From: Corallococcus macrosporus
GTDB taxonomy: Bacteria; Myxococcota; Myxococcia; Myxococcales; Myxococcaceae
DNA length: 64,000 nucleotides
Assembly (NCBI RefSeq): GCF_017302985.1
Contig: NZ_JAFIMU010000007.1
Coordinates: 2,619,001-2,683,000 of the forward strand
Direction of reading: 5' to 3'
Part shown: in pieces, positions 19,385 through 28,538 of the stretch
Position numbering within the stretch: the first letter of the stretch is position 1
How the letters are laid out: each line of letters begins with the position of its first letter
Notes under the pieces: model-generated
Databases searched by the model: none
What the model was told of the DNA's origin: nothing
The model's input: the letters and a program-made list of their open reading frames with translations, nothing else
Made by a program: the position numbers and the translations under genes

Positions 19385-21648
19385 GAGCGCTCGTCATCCT
19401 CCTGTTCGCGCTGGGCGCGATGTCCTCCGCCCACGCCGCGGAAACCGGCGCCGTGCGCCGGCTGGCCCTGTTCGTGGGCGTCAACGACGGCGGCCCGGAG
19501 CGCGTGCGGCTGCGCTACGCGGAGACCGACGCCAAGGCCTTCGCCCTGGTGCTGGCGGAGCTGGGCGGCGTGCTGCCCCAGGACCGCGTGCTGCTCATGG
19601 ACGTGGACCGCGCGGGCGTGCTCGCCGGCTTCGACCGCGTGCGCAAGCTCGCCGAGGGCGTCCGCGCGTCAGGGGCCCGCCGCGTGGAGGTGCTGCTGTA
19701 CTACTCCGGCCACTCGGACGACGAGGGGCTGCTGCTCAAGGGCCAGCGCCTGGACTACGGAGAGCTGCGCCGCTCGCTGGAGGGACTGCCCGCGGACGTG
19801 AGAATCGCGGTGCTGGACTCGTGCGCGTCCGGCGCGTTCGCGCGCAAGAAGGGCGGCGTCGCGCGGCCCGCGTTCCTGGTGGACTCCGGCATCCAGGTGA
19901 AGGGCCACGCCATCCTCACCTCCTCCAGCGCGGACGAGGCGTCGCAGGAGTCGGACCGGCTGGGCGGCTCGTTCTTCACGCACCACCTCCTGTCCGGCCT
20001 GCGCGGCGCCGCGGACGTCACGCACGATGGCCGCGTCACCCTCACGGAGGCCTACCAGTTCGCCTTCCACGAAACGCTCGCGCGCACGGAGCGCACGCAG
20101 GGCGGCGCGCAGCACCCCAACTACGACATCGAGCTGGCCGGCACCGGTGACCTGGTGATGACCGACCTGCGCGCCACCACCGCGGGCCTGGTCCTCACCG
20201 AGCCGCTGGAGGGCCGCCTGTACGTGCGCGACGCGGTGGGCACGCTGGTGGTGGAAGTGCAGAAGGTCTCCGGCCGCGCCACCGAGCTGGGCCTGGCCCC
20301 CGGCGCCTACCGCGCCCGGCGCGAGTGGGACGGAGGCGTGTCCGAGGCTGCCTTCACGCTGAAGGAGGGCGCGCGCACGCCGCTGTCCCCCGGCGACTTC
20401 CTGGGCGTGGGCCACGAGGCCACCGTGATGCGCGGCGGCGGTGGAGGCAGTGCTCCGCTGTCCCCGCAGGGCCGTCAGATGCTGCCGGTGAACCTGAGCC
20501 TCGTGCCGTCCATGAGCACCAACACGCTGAGGGCGGGCCGCGCGCTGGTGGAGAACCGCTTCGCGCTGGGCGTCGTCAACGGCGGCGCGGCGCTGGGCGG
20601 CGGGCTGGCGCTGGGGCTCGCCGGCAACGTGTACGACGCGGAGGTGTCCGGCCTGGCCATGGCGCTGGGCTTCAACACGTCTGGCGCGGACGTGTCCGGC
20701 GCGCAGCTGTCGCTCGTCACCAACGTGGCGGGCGGCGCGGTGCGGGGCGCGCAGGCGACGCTGGGCCTCAACGTGTCCAACGGCGACGCGAGCGGCGTGG
20801 GCCAGCTGGCCCTGGGCGCGAACGTGGCGCGCGGCGCGCTGGGCGGCGTGCAGGCGGCGCTGGGCGCCAACATCACCACGGCGGACGCCACCGGGTTGCA
20901 GCTGTCACTGGGTGCCAATCACGCGAACGGCACGATGAAGGGCGTGCAGTTCACGCTGGGCGTCAACTCCGTGGCGGCGGCCGCGCGGGGCATCCAGGGC
21001 TCCGTGCTGCTCAACCGCGCGCCGTCCCTCACCGGACTGCAGCTGGGGTTCATCAACGTGGGCGGTGACGTGTCCGGCATGCAGCTGGGGCTCATCAACG
21101 TCGCGGACACGGTGAACGGCATGCAGCTGGGGCTGGTGAATGTCTCCGACGAGGTGAACGGCGTGCCGGTGGGCCTGTTCACCTACGAGAAGAAGGGCCA
21201 GCTGCACCTGGAGGTCTACGGCAGCGACGTGCAGCTCACCAACCTGGCGCTGAAGTTCGGCGGTAGGTACTTCTACACGACGCTGCTCGCGGGCCTGGGC
21301 CCGGACGACCGCTTCCAGCGCTTCAGCCTGGGACTGGGCCTGGGCGGGCACATCCCGCTGGGCTCGCGTTTCTGGGCGGACGTGGACGTCGCGGGCAGCC
21401 AGGTGCTGTCCACGCGCGCTCCGTTCTCCGGCAGCACCAACAGCCTGCTCACACAGGCGCGGCTCATGCTGGGCTTCCAGGTGATGCCCCGGCTGGCCGT
21501 GTTCGCCGGGCCCACCTACAACGTGGCGTTCACCTGGGGCGAGCCGGAGTTCGCGAAGCTGACCACGCTGCCGGTGCGCTCGCACAACTTCGACGCGAAC
21601 ACGCGCATGCAGCGCTGGCCCGGCTTCCAGGTGGGGGTGCGGCTCTGA
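19381..21648 (+). CDS. secreted caspase-like (C14) protein with beta-repeat C-terminus
   Basis: A 755-residue protein with a signal peptide (MRALVILLFALGAMSSAHA). The peptidase C14-like domain spans about 26-255, with the catalytic dyad at H111 (YYSGHSDDEG) and C148 (VLDSCASGAF). A small carboxypeptidase-regulatory-like or beta domain follows. Residues about 390-600 consist of short Gly/Asn/Val repeats, the clearest being three copies near GMQLGLINV, then a barrel-like end. Caspase-like proteins encoded with a sigma and anti-sigma gene recur in myxobacteria. Substrates are unknown. It is translationally coupled to the anti-sigma gene. Confidence 0.86.
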   Translation: MRALVILLFALGAMSSAHAAETGAVRRLALFVGVNDGGPERVRLRYAETDAKAFALVLAELGGVLPQDRVLLMDVDRAGVLAGFDRVRKLAEGVRASGARRVEVLLYYSGHSDDEGLLLKGQRLDYGELRRSLEGLPADVRIAVLDSCASGAFARKKGGVARPAFLVDSGIQVKGHAILTSSSADEASQESDRLGGSFFTHHLLSGLRGAADVTHDGRVTLTEAYQFAFHETLARTERTQGGAQHPNYDIELAGTGDLVMTDLRATTAGLVLTEPLEGRLYVRDAVGTLVVEVQKVSGRATELGLAPGAYRARREWDGGVSEAAFTLKEGARTPLSPGDFLGVGHEATVMRGGGGGSAPLSPQGRQMLPVNLSLVPSMSTNTLRAGRALVENRFALGVVNGGAALGGGLALGLAGNVYDAEVSGLAMALGFNTSGADVSGAQLSLVTNVAGGAVRGAQATLGLNVSNGDASGVGQLALGANVARGALGGVQAALGANITTADATGLQLSLGANHANGTMKGVQFTLGVNSVAAAARGIQGSVLLNRAPSLTGLQLGFINVGGDVSGMQLGLINVADTVNGMQLGLVNVSDEVNGVPVGLFTYEKKGQLHLEVYGSDVQLTNLALKFGGRYFYTTLLAGLGPDDRFQRFSLGLGLGGHIPLGSRFWADVDVAGSQVLSTRAPFSGSTNSLLTQARLMLGFQVMPRLAVFAGPTYNVAFTWGEPEFAKLTTLPVRSHNFDANTRMQRWPGFQVGVRL

Positions 21649-21659
21649 GGCGCTTTGCC

Positions 21660-21682
21660 GGGACCGCGCGGGACGCGGTCCC
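21660..21682. terminator. 9-bp GC hairpin between convergent genes
   Basis: GGGACCGCG (21660-21668) pairs perfectly with CGCGGTCCC (21674-21682) across a 5-base loop. It sits between the caspase stop (21648) and the stop of the leftward lipoprotein gene (21697). There is no T run, so a bidirectional structure is more likely than a classical terminator. Confidence 0.6.
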
Positions 21683-21696
21683 AGGCCCGCGCCACT

Positions 21697-22200
21697 TCAG
21701 CCGACGAGGCGGGTGGCGCGCAGGACGACGGCGTCGCCCGCGGGGCCGGCCTTGAGCCGCTTGTCCAGCGAGCCCTCCACCTTGAGGCCGGGGCCGCCCT
21801 TGGCGGCGCGCTGCATGAGCTCCCCCAGCTTCGCGTCGTCCCCGCCGGTGACGGCGCTCAGGTCGATTTCGTGAAGGGTCTGGAGCTTCTTGTCCGGCGC
21901 GTCCGCGCTGAACAGGTCGTAGTGGTCGCAGGGCGGCGCGAAGCAGCGCTTGCCGTTGTCCTTGACGATGTAGACGGTGCTGGTGGTCATGGTGGCGTCT
22001 CCGGTTGAGGGGGTGGGGGCGGCCGTGCCGGGCTCGTCCGCGGCACCCGCGGGCACGTTCACATCGGTCCGCTTCAGGTCGGTGGGGGCCGCCGCGCCGG
22101 GCACGTCGCCGGAAGGCTGCGCGGTGGGGGAGGACGGCGTGCTGCACGCCACCGGGCCGAGCACGAGCACGGCGGACAGGATCAGGGAGCGGGCGTTCAT
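21697..22200 (-). CDS. putative lipoprotein (DUF6748-like)
   Basis: A 167-residue protein with a lipoprotein signal (LVLGPVACS, lipobox Cys 19). An Ala/Pro/Thr-rich linker leads to a compact C-terminal domain with VYIVKDNGKRCFAPPCDHYDL, resembling DUF6748. I chose the ATG at 22200 with GGAG 7 bases upstream; the open frame extends to 22476 without support. Divergent from dnaN. Function unknown. Confidence 0.75.
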   Translation of the reverse strand: MNARSLILSAVLVLGPVACSTPSSPTAQPSGDVPGAAAPTDLKRTDVNVPAGAADEPGTAAPTPSTGDATMTTSTVYIVKDNGKRCFAPPCDHYDLFSADAPDKKLQTLHEIDLSAVTGGDDAKLGELMQRAAKGGPGLKVEGSLDKRLKAGPAGDAVVLRATRLVG

Positions 22201-22462
22201 GGCGACTCCGGAAGGAGGACGGGTGCCCTCCTTCAACGCGGGAGGGGCACGGCCAGGTCCACTCTGCCCGGCCGCGCGCCCGCCCACCAGGGCAACAGGG
22301 GCCTTTTTCCTCCATGTCCCACCTGGACACCCGGACAGTCCGGAACCGGGCGGATCATGTCCATAAAGGGGTGCCAAGACGGTGGTAGGGGCCATCCGTT
22401 CGTTGTACACCCGCGCCCCAAGAGATCGGCCTCCGGGGCCGTGACCTGTAAGGACGCCCACG

Positions 22463-23569
22463 ATGGAATTCCGCATCGCCGCCGACGAGCTGAAGAAGGC
22501 CCTCTACCGCGCCCAGGGCATCGTGGAGCGCAAGACGACGATGCCCATCCTCGCCAACGTGCTGCTCACGGCGAACAAGGGCAGTATCACCGTCACGGCC
22601 TTCGACCTGGACATCGGCATCGTGTCCGAGCACGCCGCGGACGTGTCCAAGCCGGGCGCCGTCACGCTGAGCGCGAAGTACGTCTTCGACATCGTGCAGA
22701 ACCTCCCGGACGCGGAGGTCACGCTCAAGAAGCTGGCGAACAACTACGTCGACATCTCCTCCGGCTCCGCGCACTTCAAGATCGTCGGCATGGCCGCCGA
22801 GGAGTACCCGAAGCTGCCCAAGGAGGAGAACGCGCCGCTGGTGCAGATCTCCGGCAACGTCCTCCTGGAGATGATCAAGAAGACCCAGTTCGCCATCTCC
22901 AGCGACGAGACGCGCTACATCCTCAACGGCGTCTTCTTCGAGCCGCAGCAGAGCGGCAAGGTCCGCATGGTGGCCACGGACGGACACCGGCTGTCGCTCA
23001 TCGAGCGCGAGATGTCCGGCGACTTCAAGCTCAAGAGCGGCGTCATCATCCCGCGCAAGGGCCTGATGGAGTTGAAGCGCCTCCTGGACGAGGCCCCGGA
23101 CGCGGAGTGCCACCTGGGGTTCGCGGAGAACTCGGCGCTGTTCAAGAAGCCGGGCCTCACCATGGTGATGCGCCTCATCGACGGGCAGTTCCCGGAGTAC
23201 CAGCGCGTCATCCCCAAGGAGGGTGAGAAGGTCGTCCTCGTCCCCAAGGTGCGCCTGCTGGAGGGCCTCAAGCGCATTGCCCTGCTGTCCGCGGACAAGA
23301 GCAACGCCATCCGCATCGGCCTGGAGAAGGGCAAGCTGCTCATCACCGCCAGCAACCCGGACCTGGGTGAAGCGCGCGACGCGCTGGACGTGGACTACAA
23401 GGGCAACGACATCACCATCGGCTTCAACGCCCGCTACCTGATGGACGTGCTGGGCGTGACGGAGACGGACGAGGTCAGCTTCGAGCTGGGCGACGAGCAC
23501 AGCCCGGGCGTCCTGCACGGCCCCGGCGACCGCAGCTTCACCGCCGTGGTCATGCCCATGCGCGTCTGA
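22463..23569 (+). CDS. dnaN: DNA polymerase III beta sliding clamp
   Basis: A 368-residue clamp of standard length, starting MEFRIAADELKKALYRAQGIVERKTTMPILANVLL, a hallmark of DnaN. Three clamp domains follow, with VATDGHRLSLIER and a C-terminus ending FTAVVMPMRV, which closely matches the conserved VMPMRL-type tail. It forms a ring on DNA and tethers polymerase III. AAGGA lies 9 bases before the ATG. No dnaA is next to it; an unknown gene and then an accessory island separate it from recF. Confidence 0.98.
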   Translation: MEFRIAADELKKALYRAQGIVERKTTMPILANVLLTANKGSITVTAFDLDIGIVSEHAADVSKPGAVTLSAKYVFDIVQNLPDAEVTLKKLANNYVDISSGSAHFKIVGMAAEEYPKLPKEENAPLVQISGNVLLEMIKKTQFAISSDETRYILNGVFFEPQQSGKVRMVATDGHRLSLIEREMSGDFKLKSGVIIPRKGLMELKRLLDEAPDAECHLGFAENSALFKKPGLTMVMRLIDGQFPEYQRVIPKEGEKVVLVPKVRLLEGLKRIALLSADKSNAIRIGLEKGKLLITASNPDLGEARDALDVDYKGNDITIGFNARYLMDVLGVTETDEVSFELGDEHSPGVLHGPGDRSFTAVVMPMRV

Positions 23570-23583
23570 GCCGGGCCCTTCGT

Positions 23584-23608
23584 CCACCTTCCCACGTCGG
23601 GAAGGTGG
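23584..23608 (+). terminator. 10-bp hairpin after dnaN
   Basis: CCACCTTCCC (23584-23593) pairs perfectly with GGGAAGGTGG (23599-23608) across ACGTC, 14 bases after the dnaN stop. The trailing sequence has only short T runs. Confidence 0.7.
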
Positions 23609-23681
23609 CACCGTTCCTGGCCTGACGCTCCGCGCCAAGGGGAGGCCTGCGCCCGGCGCGGCGGGTCCTTATGATGGGACC

Positions 23682-24890
23682 GTGGCCACCCGTCCGGACG
23701 ATCTCAGAGCGCGGCTGGAGGACCGAGCGGACCTCCTGGAGGCCACGCGCCTGCGCTACCGCGCGCTCAAGGGCGTGCTGGAGTCCTTCTTCTGGAAGGA
23801 CCGGATCCGCAACCACTTCGAGCTCTTGCGTGAGGTGGCCACCGCCCAGCCGGAGGTGGACGCGACGCTGGGCGCGCTGAGACGCCGCGTGGAGGCGGAG
23901 GCCTGGCCGCGCGACGCGGCGCCCGTGCGGCTGATGCACGAGGTGGAGCGCCTGCGCGAGGCGGTGGAGCGCGCGGCGGAGCGGCGGCTGTCCTCGTCGT
24001 CGGATGACGAGGAGGAGGACGTGCCCGACACGCTGGGTGCGAGGCTCTTGCGCCTGGAGACGGAGGTGCTGGACGCGGCGCCGCTGCTGGGCGGACGCAT
24101 CTGGGCCCAGGCGGTGGAGCTGTTGCCGCGCAACCTGCCGGAATTGCGCGCCGCGTGCGCCGCGGGTGAGGTGTTCGAGCGCGTGTTCAAGCGCCCGGTG
24201 ACGGAAGGCGCGCCGGCGTTCTCCGACGAAGAGGCGCGAGAGCTGGCCCGGGCGCTGCCGCTGGGCGCCGCCGCGCTGGTGGCGCTGTGGGAGCGGCTGG
24301 AGCGCTACGACAGCCGGGGCAGGGTGAAGGACTTTCTCCAGCGGCGCATGCGCCGAGCGCCGACGCGGGTGGCGCGCAGCGGGCCGGAGCTGCTGTTGCA
24401 CGCGGCCTTCTGGCACGACGTGGCGAGGGTGCGCGTGCGAGCGGTGCTGGAAGCGGAGCTGGCGCCGGTGGTGCCGCGCGAGCACGAGCTGCCCGCGCTG
24501 TTGTCCTGGAGGGCCGCGCTGACGGAGGACCCGGCGCTGCGGCTGTCCGCGAGGAGCGTCTTCACGGAAGGCCGGGCCGGGCTGGTGGAGACAGCGGCGG
24601 CGCTGGCGGCCCTGTCGCGTGAGCGGCCCCGGGGCGCATGGAGTGAAGAGGTGGCGTGGGCGCGGCTGGAGCAGTCCGCGCAGCGAGCGCGCACGGAGGA
24701 GGGGCCGGAGGCGGAGGCCCTGAGGGACGCGTTGCGCCTCTTCGTGATGCTGCGAGGCCAGGCCCGCACGCCCGCGCGGCTGTTCTCCCCGGAGCACGCG
24801 AAGCCCGCGGGCGGAGACGTGGCCCGCAACGGAGACCTGGTCGCACTGGTGCAGGCGGCGCGTCACGCGGCACTGCGGCAGGGCGGCTGA
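23682..24890 (+). CDS. unknown helical Arg/Glu/Ala-rich protein
   Basis: A 402-residue soluble protein I do not recognise. It is rich in Ala, Arg, Glu and Leu, predicted mostly helical, with an acidic run near residue 107 (SSSSDDEEEDVPD). The start is GTG at 23682; no ATG lies in frame nearby. Codon use matches the core genes, with strong G/C third positions, unlike the island that follows. It is the last gene of the dnaN side, so it may be part of the normal dnaN-recF neighbourhood. Confidence 0.75.
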   Translation: MATRPDDLRARLEDRADLLEATRLRYRALKGVLESFFWKDRIRNHFELLREVATAQPEVDATLGALRRRVEAEAWPRDAAPVRLMHEVERLREAVERAAERRLSSSSDDEEEDVPDTLGARLLRLETEVLDAAPLLGGRIWAQAVELLPRNLPELRAACAAGEVFERVFKRPVTEGAPAFSDEEARELARALPLGAAALVALWERLERYDSRGRVKDFLQRRMRRAPTRVARSGPELLLHAAFWHDVARVRVRAVLEAELAPVVPREHELPALLSWRAALTEDPALRLSARSVFTEGRAGLVETAAALAALSRERPRGAWSEEVAWARLEQSAQRARTEEGPEAEALRDALRLFVMLRGQARTPARLFSPEHAKPAGGDVARNGDLVALVQAARHAALRQGG

Positions 24891-25080
24891 GGACAGGGGC
24901 CCGTCTGGGGCAGCGCGCGGGCGCGTAATCAGCGTTGGCTGGCGGTAGCCGTGCTCCGAGGACAACGCGACCCTGTGGGGGCTAGACCGACGTGCCCCGT
25001 CTCACCCGCTCGAGAGGGCTCCTGCCAATGTAATTCCCACGGTCTCCTTCGTTTCCCTGATGCGAGAGGGAGATTCAACG

Positions 25081-25950
25081 ATGCTGACCGTGGCGCAGGC
25101 ATTTGAAAGGTTCATGCAGTCCCTCGAATTGCACGAGGGGGAGTCCCGCGAGGCGAAACGGCAGGAGCGTCAGGTCTTCGACGCCATGCGCCGCCAGCTC
25201 GGGCCCAAGGAATCCATCCTCTCTGGGTCCTATGGCCGGAACACAGCCATCCGGCCTCTCCACGACATCGACCTCTTCCTGATTTTCTCAGGAGGAAACG
25301 GACATGGAGAGACGCTCTCACCCGAGGCGTTCCTGCTGCGCGTGAAGCACGCGCTCGAAGCGGCGTTTCCCGACAAGGAGGCGCGTTTGCAGAACCGCTC
25401 GGTCAACATCGAGTTCACAGGGACGGGCATCGGTTTCGACGTGGTCCCTGCAATTGAAGATCCGAGGCAGCGAAACCTCTATCACATCCCTGATCTGGAC
25501 CAGGACACGTGGATCTTGAGTGATCCCCGGCGTCATCAGGTGATTTGTGACGCCGCGAATGAGCGCGCGAAGAAGAAGCTGAAGCCGCTCATCAAAGCCG
25601 TCAAGCGCTGGAACCAGCAACAGGGAAGGCCGGTGCGTTCGTTCCTGCTGGAGGTCTTAGCTTACGAAGGCATCGCAACCCTCCCACAGGGCGCCAGCTA
25701 CGCCGAGGGCATGGCGCACCTGTTCAAGTTCATGAGCGGGCGCGTCGAACAGACGTGCCTGGAGCCGGCGGGGTTGGGGCCTCCCGTCAACGCTGGAATC
25801 AGCCCGGGAAAGCTCCAGCAGGCCCAGCAGCGGCTTTCGGGGGCGTTGCGCCAGGCGGTCTGGGCGCTCGAGCAGGAACGCAGGGGAGAGATGGCTTCGG
25901 CGAACGGAGTCTGGCGCGAGCTGTTGGGCCCCGACTTCCCGGTGAGGTAG
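25081..25950 (+). CDS. CD-NTase cyclic-oligonucleotide synthase (CBASS 1)
   Basis: A 289-residue cGAS/DncV-like nucleotidyltransferase. The catalytic core has GS (49-50) in LSGSYGRNT, the metal pair D62 and D64 in HDIDLFLIF, and a third acid D120 in GIGFDVVPAI. A helical PAP/OAS1-like C-terminal domain follows. On sensing phage such enzymes make cyclic di- or trinucleotides that activate effectors. The ATG at 25081 has AGAGGGAGA upstream; an ATG 21 bases earlier is less well placed. The CHAT-SAVED gene starts 5 bases after the stop, so the pair is an enzyme-effector unit. Confidence 0.93.
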   Translation: MLTVAQAFERFMQSLELHEGESREAKRQERQVFDAMRRQLGPKESILSGSYGRNTAIRPLHDIDLFLIFSGGNGHGETLSPEAFLLRVKHALEAAFPDKEARLQNRSVNIEFTGTGIGFDVVPAIEDPRQRNLYHIPDLDQDTWILSDPRRHQVICDAANERAKKKLKPLIKAVKRWNQQQGRPVRSFLLEVLAYEGIATLPQGASYAEGMAHLFKFMSGRVEQTCLEPAGLGPPVNAGISPGKLQQAQQRLSGALRQAVWALEQERRGEMASANGVWRELLGPDFPVR

Positions 25951-25955
25951 ATGCC

Positions 25956-27929
25956 ATGTCCCAGCCGCGCGAGCTGTCGCTCCAGTTGGTGCGTTCGGAG
26001 AACCCCGGCAAGGCGTACGCATTCGATGGCATGCCCCAGGCATACACCTCGATTGACATGCACCACCGGTCGGGACACAGCGTGTTTCCCTGGGACCGCA
26101 TGGAGGCCTTGAAGGCTGCCCTGACCCAACCGCGCATGTCGGAGGCGGATCAGTCCCGTATCGGAAGCCTGCTGCGGGATTTCCTGCTGGACGCATTGAA
26201 GGAGCAAGGGGGGTGGGGGCTCTACGAAAGGGAGCTGTTCCAGGCCGAGGATACGGGAGCACCTTTACTGCTGCGGCTTCGGTTCAACTCGGTGGAGTTG
26301 TTCACCCTTCCCTGGCCGTTGGCGCAGCTCTCGGATCAGCGCCGGCTGGGGGCCCTCAAGCACTGCGTGATTACGCAGGAGTGGGTGGGTGAACCGCGCT
26401 TTCCCACGCCCGGGTGCGAACCGGGTCGTGTGCTGTTCGCCTGGTCCGACGCGGGCGGCGCAGTAGGGGGGCAACAGCACCTGGATGCGTTGAAGGAGGC
26501 CTGCCCAAACTCCGATTCAAATGTGGAAATCTGCCCGGAGCTGAGCCTCGAAGCCCTTCGGGAGCACTTGAACCGGGCAAAGCAGGAAGGCAACCCGTTT
26601 CGGGTTCTTCACCTCCTCTGCCATGGGACGAAGCTAGCGGACGGAACCTACGGACTGGTCGGGTCGGATCCGGTCCGTCCCGGTCGGCCGCTGCCCATCG
26701 GAATGAACGGGCTGTCGAATCTTCTGGGCCAGGAGCACGCTTCCCAACTCCATGCCGTGGTCTTGAGTGCCTGCCATGGAGGGCACCCTGGAGACGTGGG
26801 AAGCATGTTCGGGGGGGTGGCCCTGCATCTCCACAAGCTGGGGATTCCCGTGGTCATTGCCTCTCTGATGCCACTCTCGGTGACCGGGTCGGTGGCCCTG
26901 ACCCGCGCGTTCTACCGGACGCGTTGCCAGCTCAAGCGCCCGCTGTATGAGGCCTATCAGGTCGCCCTGGCAGCGCTCCCGGCCGATTCGCTCGATTGGG
27001 CTTCGCTTCAGTTCCTGGCGTCCTCGCCGCGCCAGCCTGAGGTCCCGGTGGAGCCTCGCCGAGTGACCTTCTCGGAGAAGGAGGCCCTGCCTGAGTCGCT
27101 CTCCGGCGAAATCTCCTTGGCGTACGAGCTGAACTACAACGTAGCTCCCGCTGCGGTACGACGCGCCTTGGCGGGGAAATCCAGGGAGGTCTTGGTCCTT
27201 CAACCCCTTGACAAGGTGGGAGAGGCCTTGCCTTCGTCGCAATCGGAGTGGCGCCAGGCCCTGCGTCGCGCGGATGCGCTCGTGGAGTCCTTGGGAACCA
27301 AGGTCACCTGCGTCCATCTCTTTGGGCGCGCTCCCTTGCCCCTGATGTTCCATCTGGGGTGGCGCTTGAACCGGATGGGGCTCAAGGCCTACCAGTTCCG
27401 GAGGATGGGAAGCGATGAATGGGACTGCTTCTACGACTCGGGAAGCGCCGTCCCTCTGCCCACGGAGCCATTTTTCAAGCAGGAGCCCTTGCCAACCCCC
27501 GAGGCCTGTCGCGAAGCCGGGGGACGCCTGGCCCTCTCCGTGGAGGTGACTTTGTCTGTCACCGGGGAGGATGTGGCTCGCTGGCTGGGGTATGAGAGAC
27601 CTCCCGCTCTGCTCCGCCTCGTCGCTGCCAGGGGCCCCTCCCGGACAGCGCTGGGAGGTCCAGCCGACGCAGCCAGGGCGCTGGATGAGTTCTTGAGCTG
27701 CCTGGAACGCATCCGGGAAACATTGCCCCAGGTACGGGAGATCTGGCTGGCCATGGCCTGTCCCGCCAGCCTCGCGGCGGCCCTGGGGCGTGCCTACAAC
27801 CCGAAGGCGCAGCCCCGCATCAAGCTCTTCAACTTCCGGCAGGGTCCGGAAGGGTATGTGGAACTGCCCTGGAACCCGCACGAGCCCCCGAAGAAGCGGC
27901 GGCGGCGATGCCCCCCGTGGCGCGCGTGA
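25956..27929 (+). CDS. CHAT-SAVED effector protease (CBASS 1)
   Basis: A 657-residue fusion. The N-terminal CHAT peptidase has H223 in LLCHGT and C273 in LSACHGG, the dyad of separase/caspase-clan proteases. The C-terminal region (about 405-640) fits SAVED, the CARF-related sensor of cyclic oligonucleotides, with GRLALSVEVTLSVTG and EIWLAMACPASLAAALGRAYN. Related SAVED-CHAT proteins are activated by cyclic tri-adenylate and cut a caspase-like protein. I chose the ATG at 25956, preceded by GGTGAGG, rather than the upstream frame at 25755, which overlaps the CD-NTase. A Lys/Arg-rich tail ends the protein. Sigma and caspase-like genes follow. Confidence 0.9.
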   Translation: MSQPRELSLQLVRSENPGKAYAFDGMPQAYTSIDMHHRSGHSVFPWDRMEALKAALTQPRMSEADQSRIGSLLRDFLLDALKEQGGWGLYERELFQAEDTGAPLLLRLRFNSVELFTLPWPLAQLSDQRRLGALKHCVITQEWVGEPRFPTPGCEPGRVLFAWSDAGGAVGGQQHLDALKEACPNSDSNVEICPELSLEALREHLNRAKQEGNPFRVLHLLCHGTKLADGTYGLVGSDPVRPGRPLPIGMNGLSNLLGQEHASQLHAVVLSACHGGHPGDVGSMFGGVALHLHKLGIPVVIASLMPLSVTGSVALTRAFYRTRCQLKRPLYEAYQVALAALPADSLDWASLQFLASSPRQPEVPVEPRRVTFSEKEALPESLSGEISLAYELNYNVAPAAVRRALAGKSREVLVLQPLDKVGEALPSSQSEWRQALRRADALVESLGTKVTCVHLFGRAPLPLMFHLGWRLNRMGLKAYQFRRMGSDEWDCFYDSGSAVPLPTEPFFKQEPLPTPEACREAGGRLALSVEVTLSVTGEDVARWLGYERPPALLRLVAARGPSRTALGGPADAARALDEFLSCLERIRETLPQVREIWLAMACPASLAAALGRAYNPKAQPRIKLFNFRQGPEGYVELPWNPHEPPKKRRRRCPPWRA

Positions 27930-27992
27930 AGGCCGACGTAACATCCGCCCGGTCCTCCGTTTCCCTGGTGGGGAAGGACCGGAGATGCGGTC

Positions 27993-28538
27993 ATGACGAA
28001 CGCCGGGGAGCGCGTGGCCCTTAATTACGACCACTGGCAGGACAAGTACTACCAGCTGCTGCTGCCCATCGCGGAGCGGCTCTGCAGGGGGGCACAGGGG
28101 TTGGATCCCAAGGACCTCGTGCAGGAGACACTCCTTCGCTTCATCAAGCACTTCGCGGGCTCCCTGGACGACCGGGGAGATGAGCCCATGGATGGCTGGC
28201 TCATCGCCGTGATGAACCGCCATTTCGTGGACTTGCAGCGGAGCGCCATGGGTCGGAAACGTGCCGAGGACGATCCGACCATCACCCGCTGGACCCTGGG
28301 GCAGGGGGAAAACACGTCCACCTACGAGCGCATCACGCCAGAGCGCTTCGACCGGGCCGTGGACCAGCTCCCTCAGCTGCAGCGCGTGACCTTCCTGCTC
28401 CATGTCCAGGGCCTGGGCAACCAGGAGATCGCCAGGCGCCTGAACATCAAGCCGAATGCCGTGGCCAAGCGCCTGTTCGATGCGCGCCAGCGGTTGAACG
28501 AACTCCTCCTGCCTTACGTCGATGAAGGAACCCACTGA
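27993..28538 (+). CDS. sigma-70 family (ECF-like) sigma factor in the island
   Basis: A 181-residue sigma factor. Region 2 carries DPKDLVQETLLRFIKHFAG and GWLIAVMNRHFVDLQRS; region 4 carries LPQLQRVTFLLHVQGLGNQEIARRLNIKPNAVAKRLFDAR. Its stop overlaps the start of the zinc-finger CHAT gene (ATGA), the usual arrangement of sigma and anti-sigma. A GGAG sits upstream of the ATG at 27993. It starts 63 bases after the CHAT-SAVED gene on the same strand, so read-through from the CBASS genes is likely. Target promoters are unknown. Confidence 0.92.
   Translation: MTNAGERVALNYDHWQDKYYQLLLPIAERLCRGAQGLDPKDLVQETLLRFIKHFAGSLDDRGDEPMDGWLIAVMNRHFVDLQRSAMGRKRAEDDPTITRWTLGQGENTSTYERITPERFDRAVDQLPQLQRVTFLLHVQGLGNQEIARRLNIKPNAVAKRLFDARQRLNELLLPYVDEGTH

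Noticed and set aside
24891..25080. Island edge checked for tRNA, integrase site or direct repeat shared with 40212-40299
   Set aside because: No repeat longer than a few bases, no tRNA fold and no integrase gene was found by eye.
26634..28535. 633-codon minus-strand frame across the CHAT-SAVED and sigma genes
   Set aside because: Both plus-strand genes have intact motifs and RBS; the minus frame has none.
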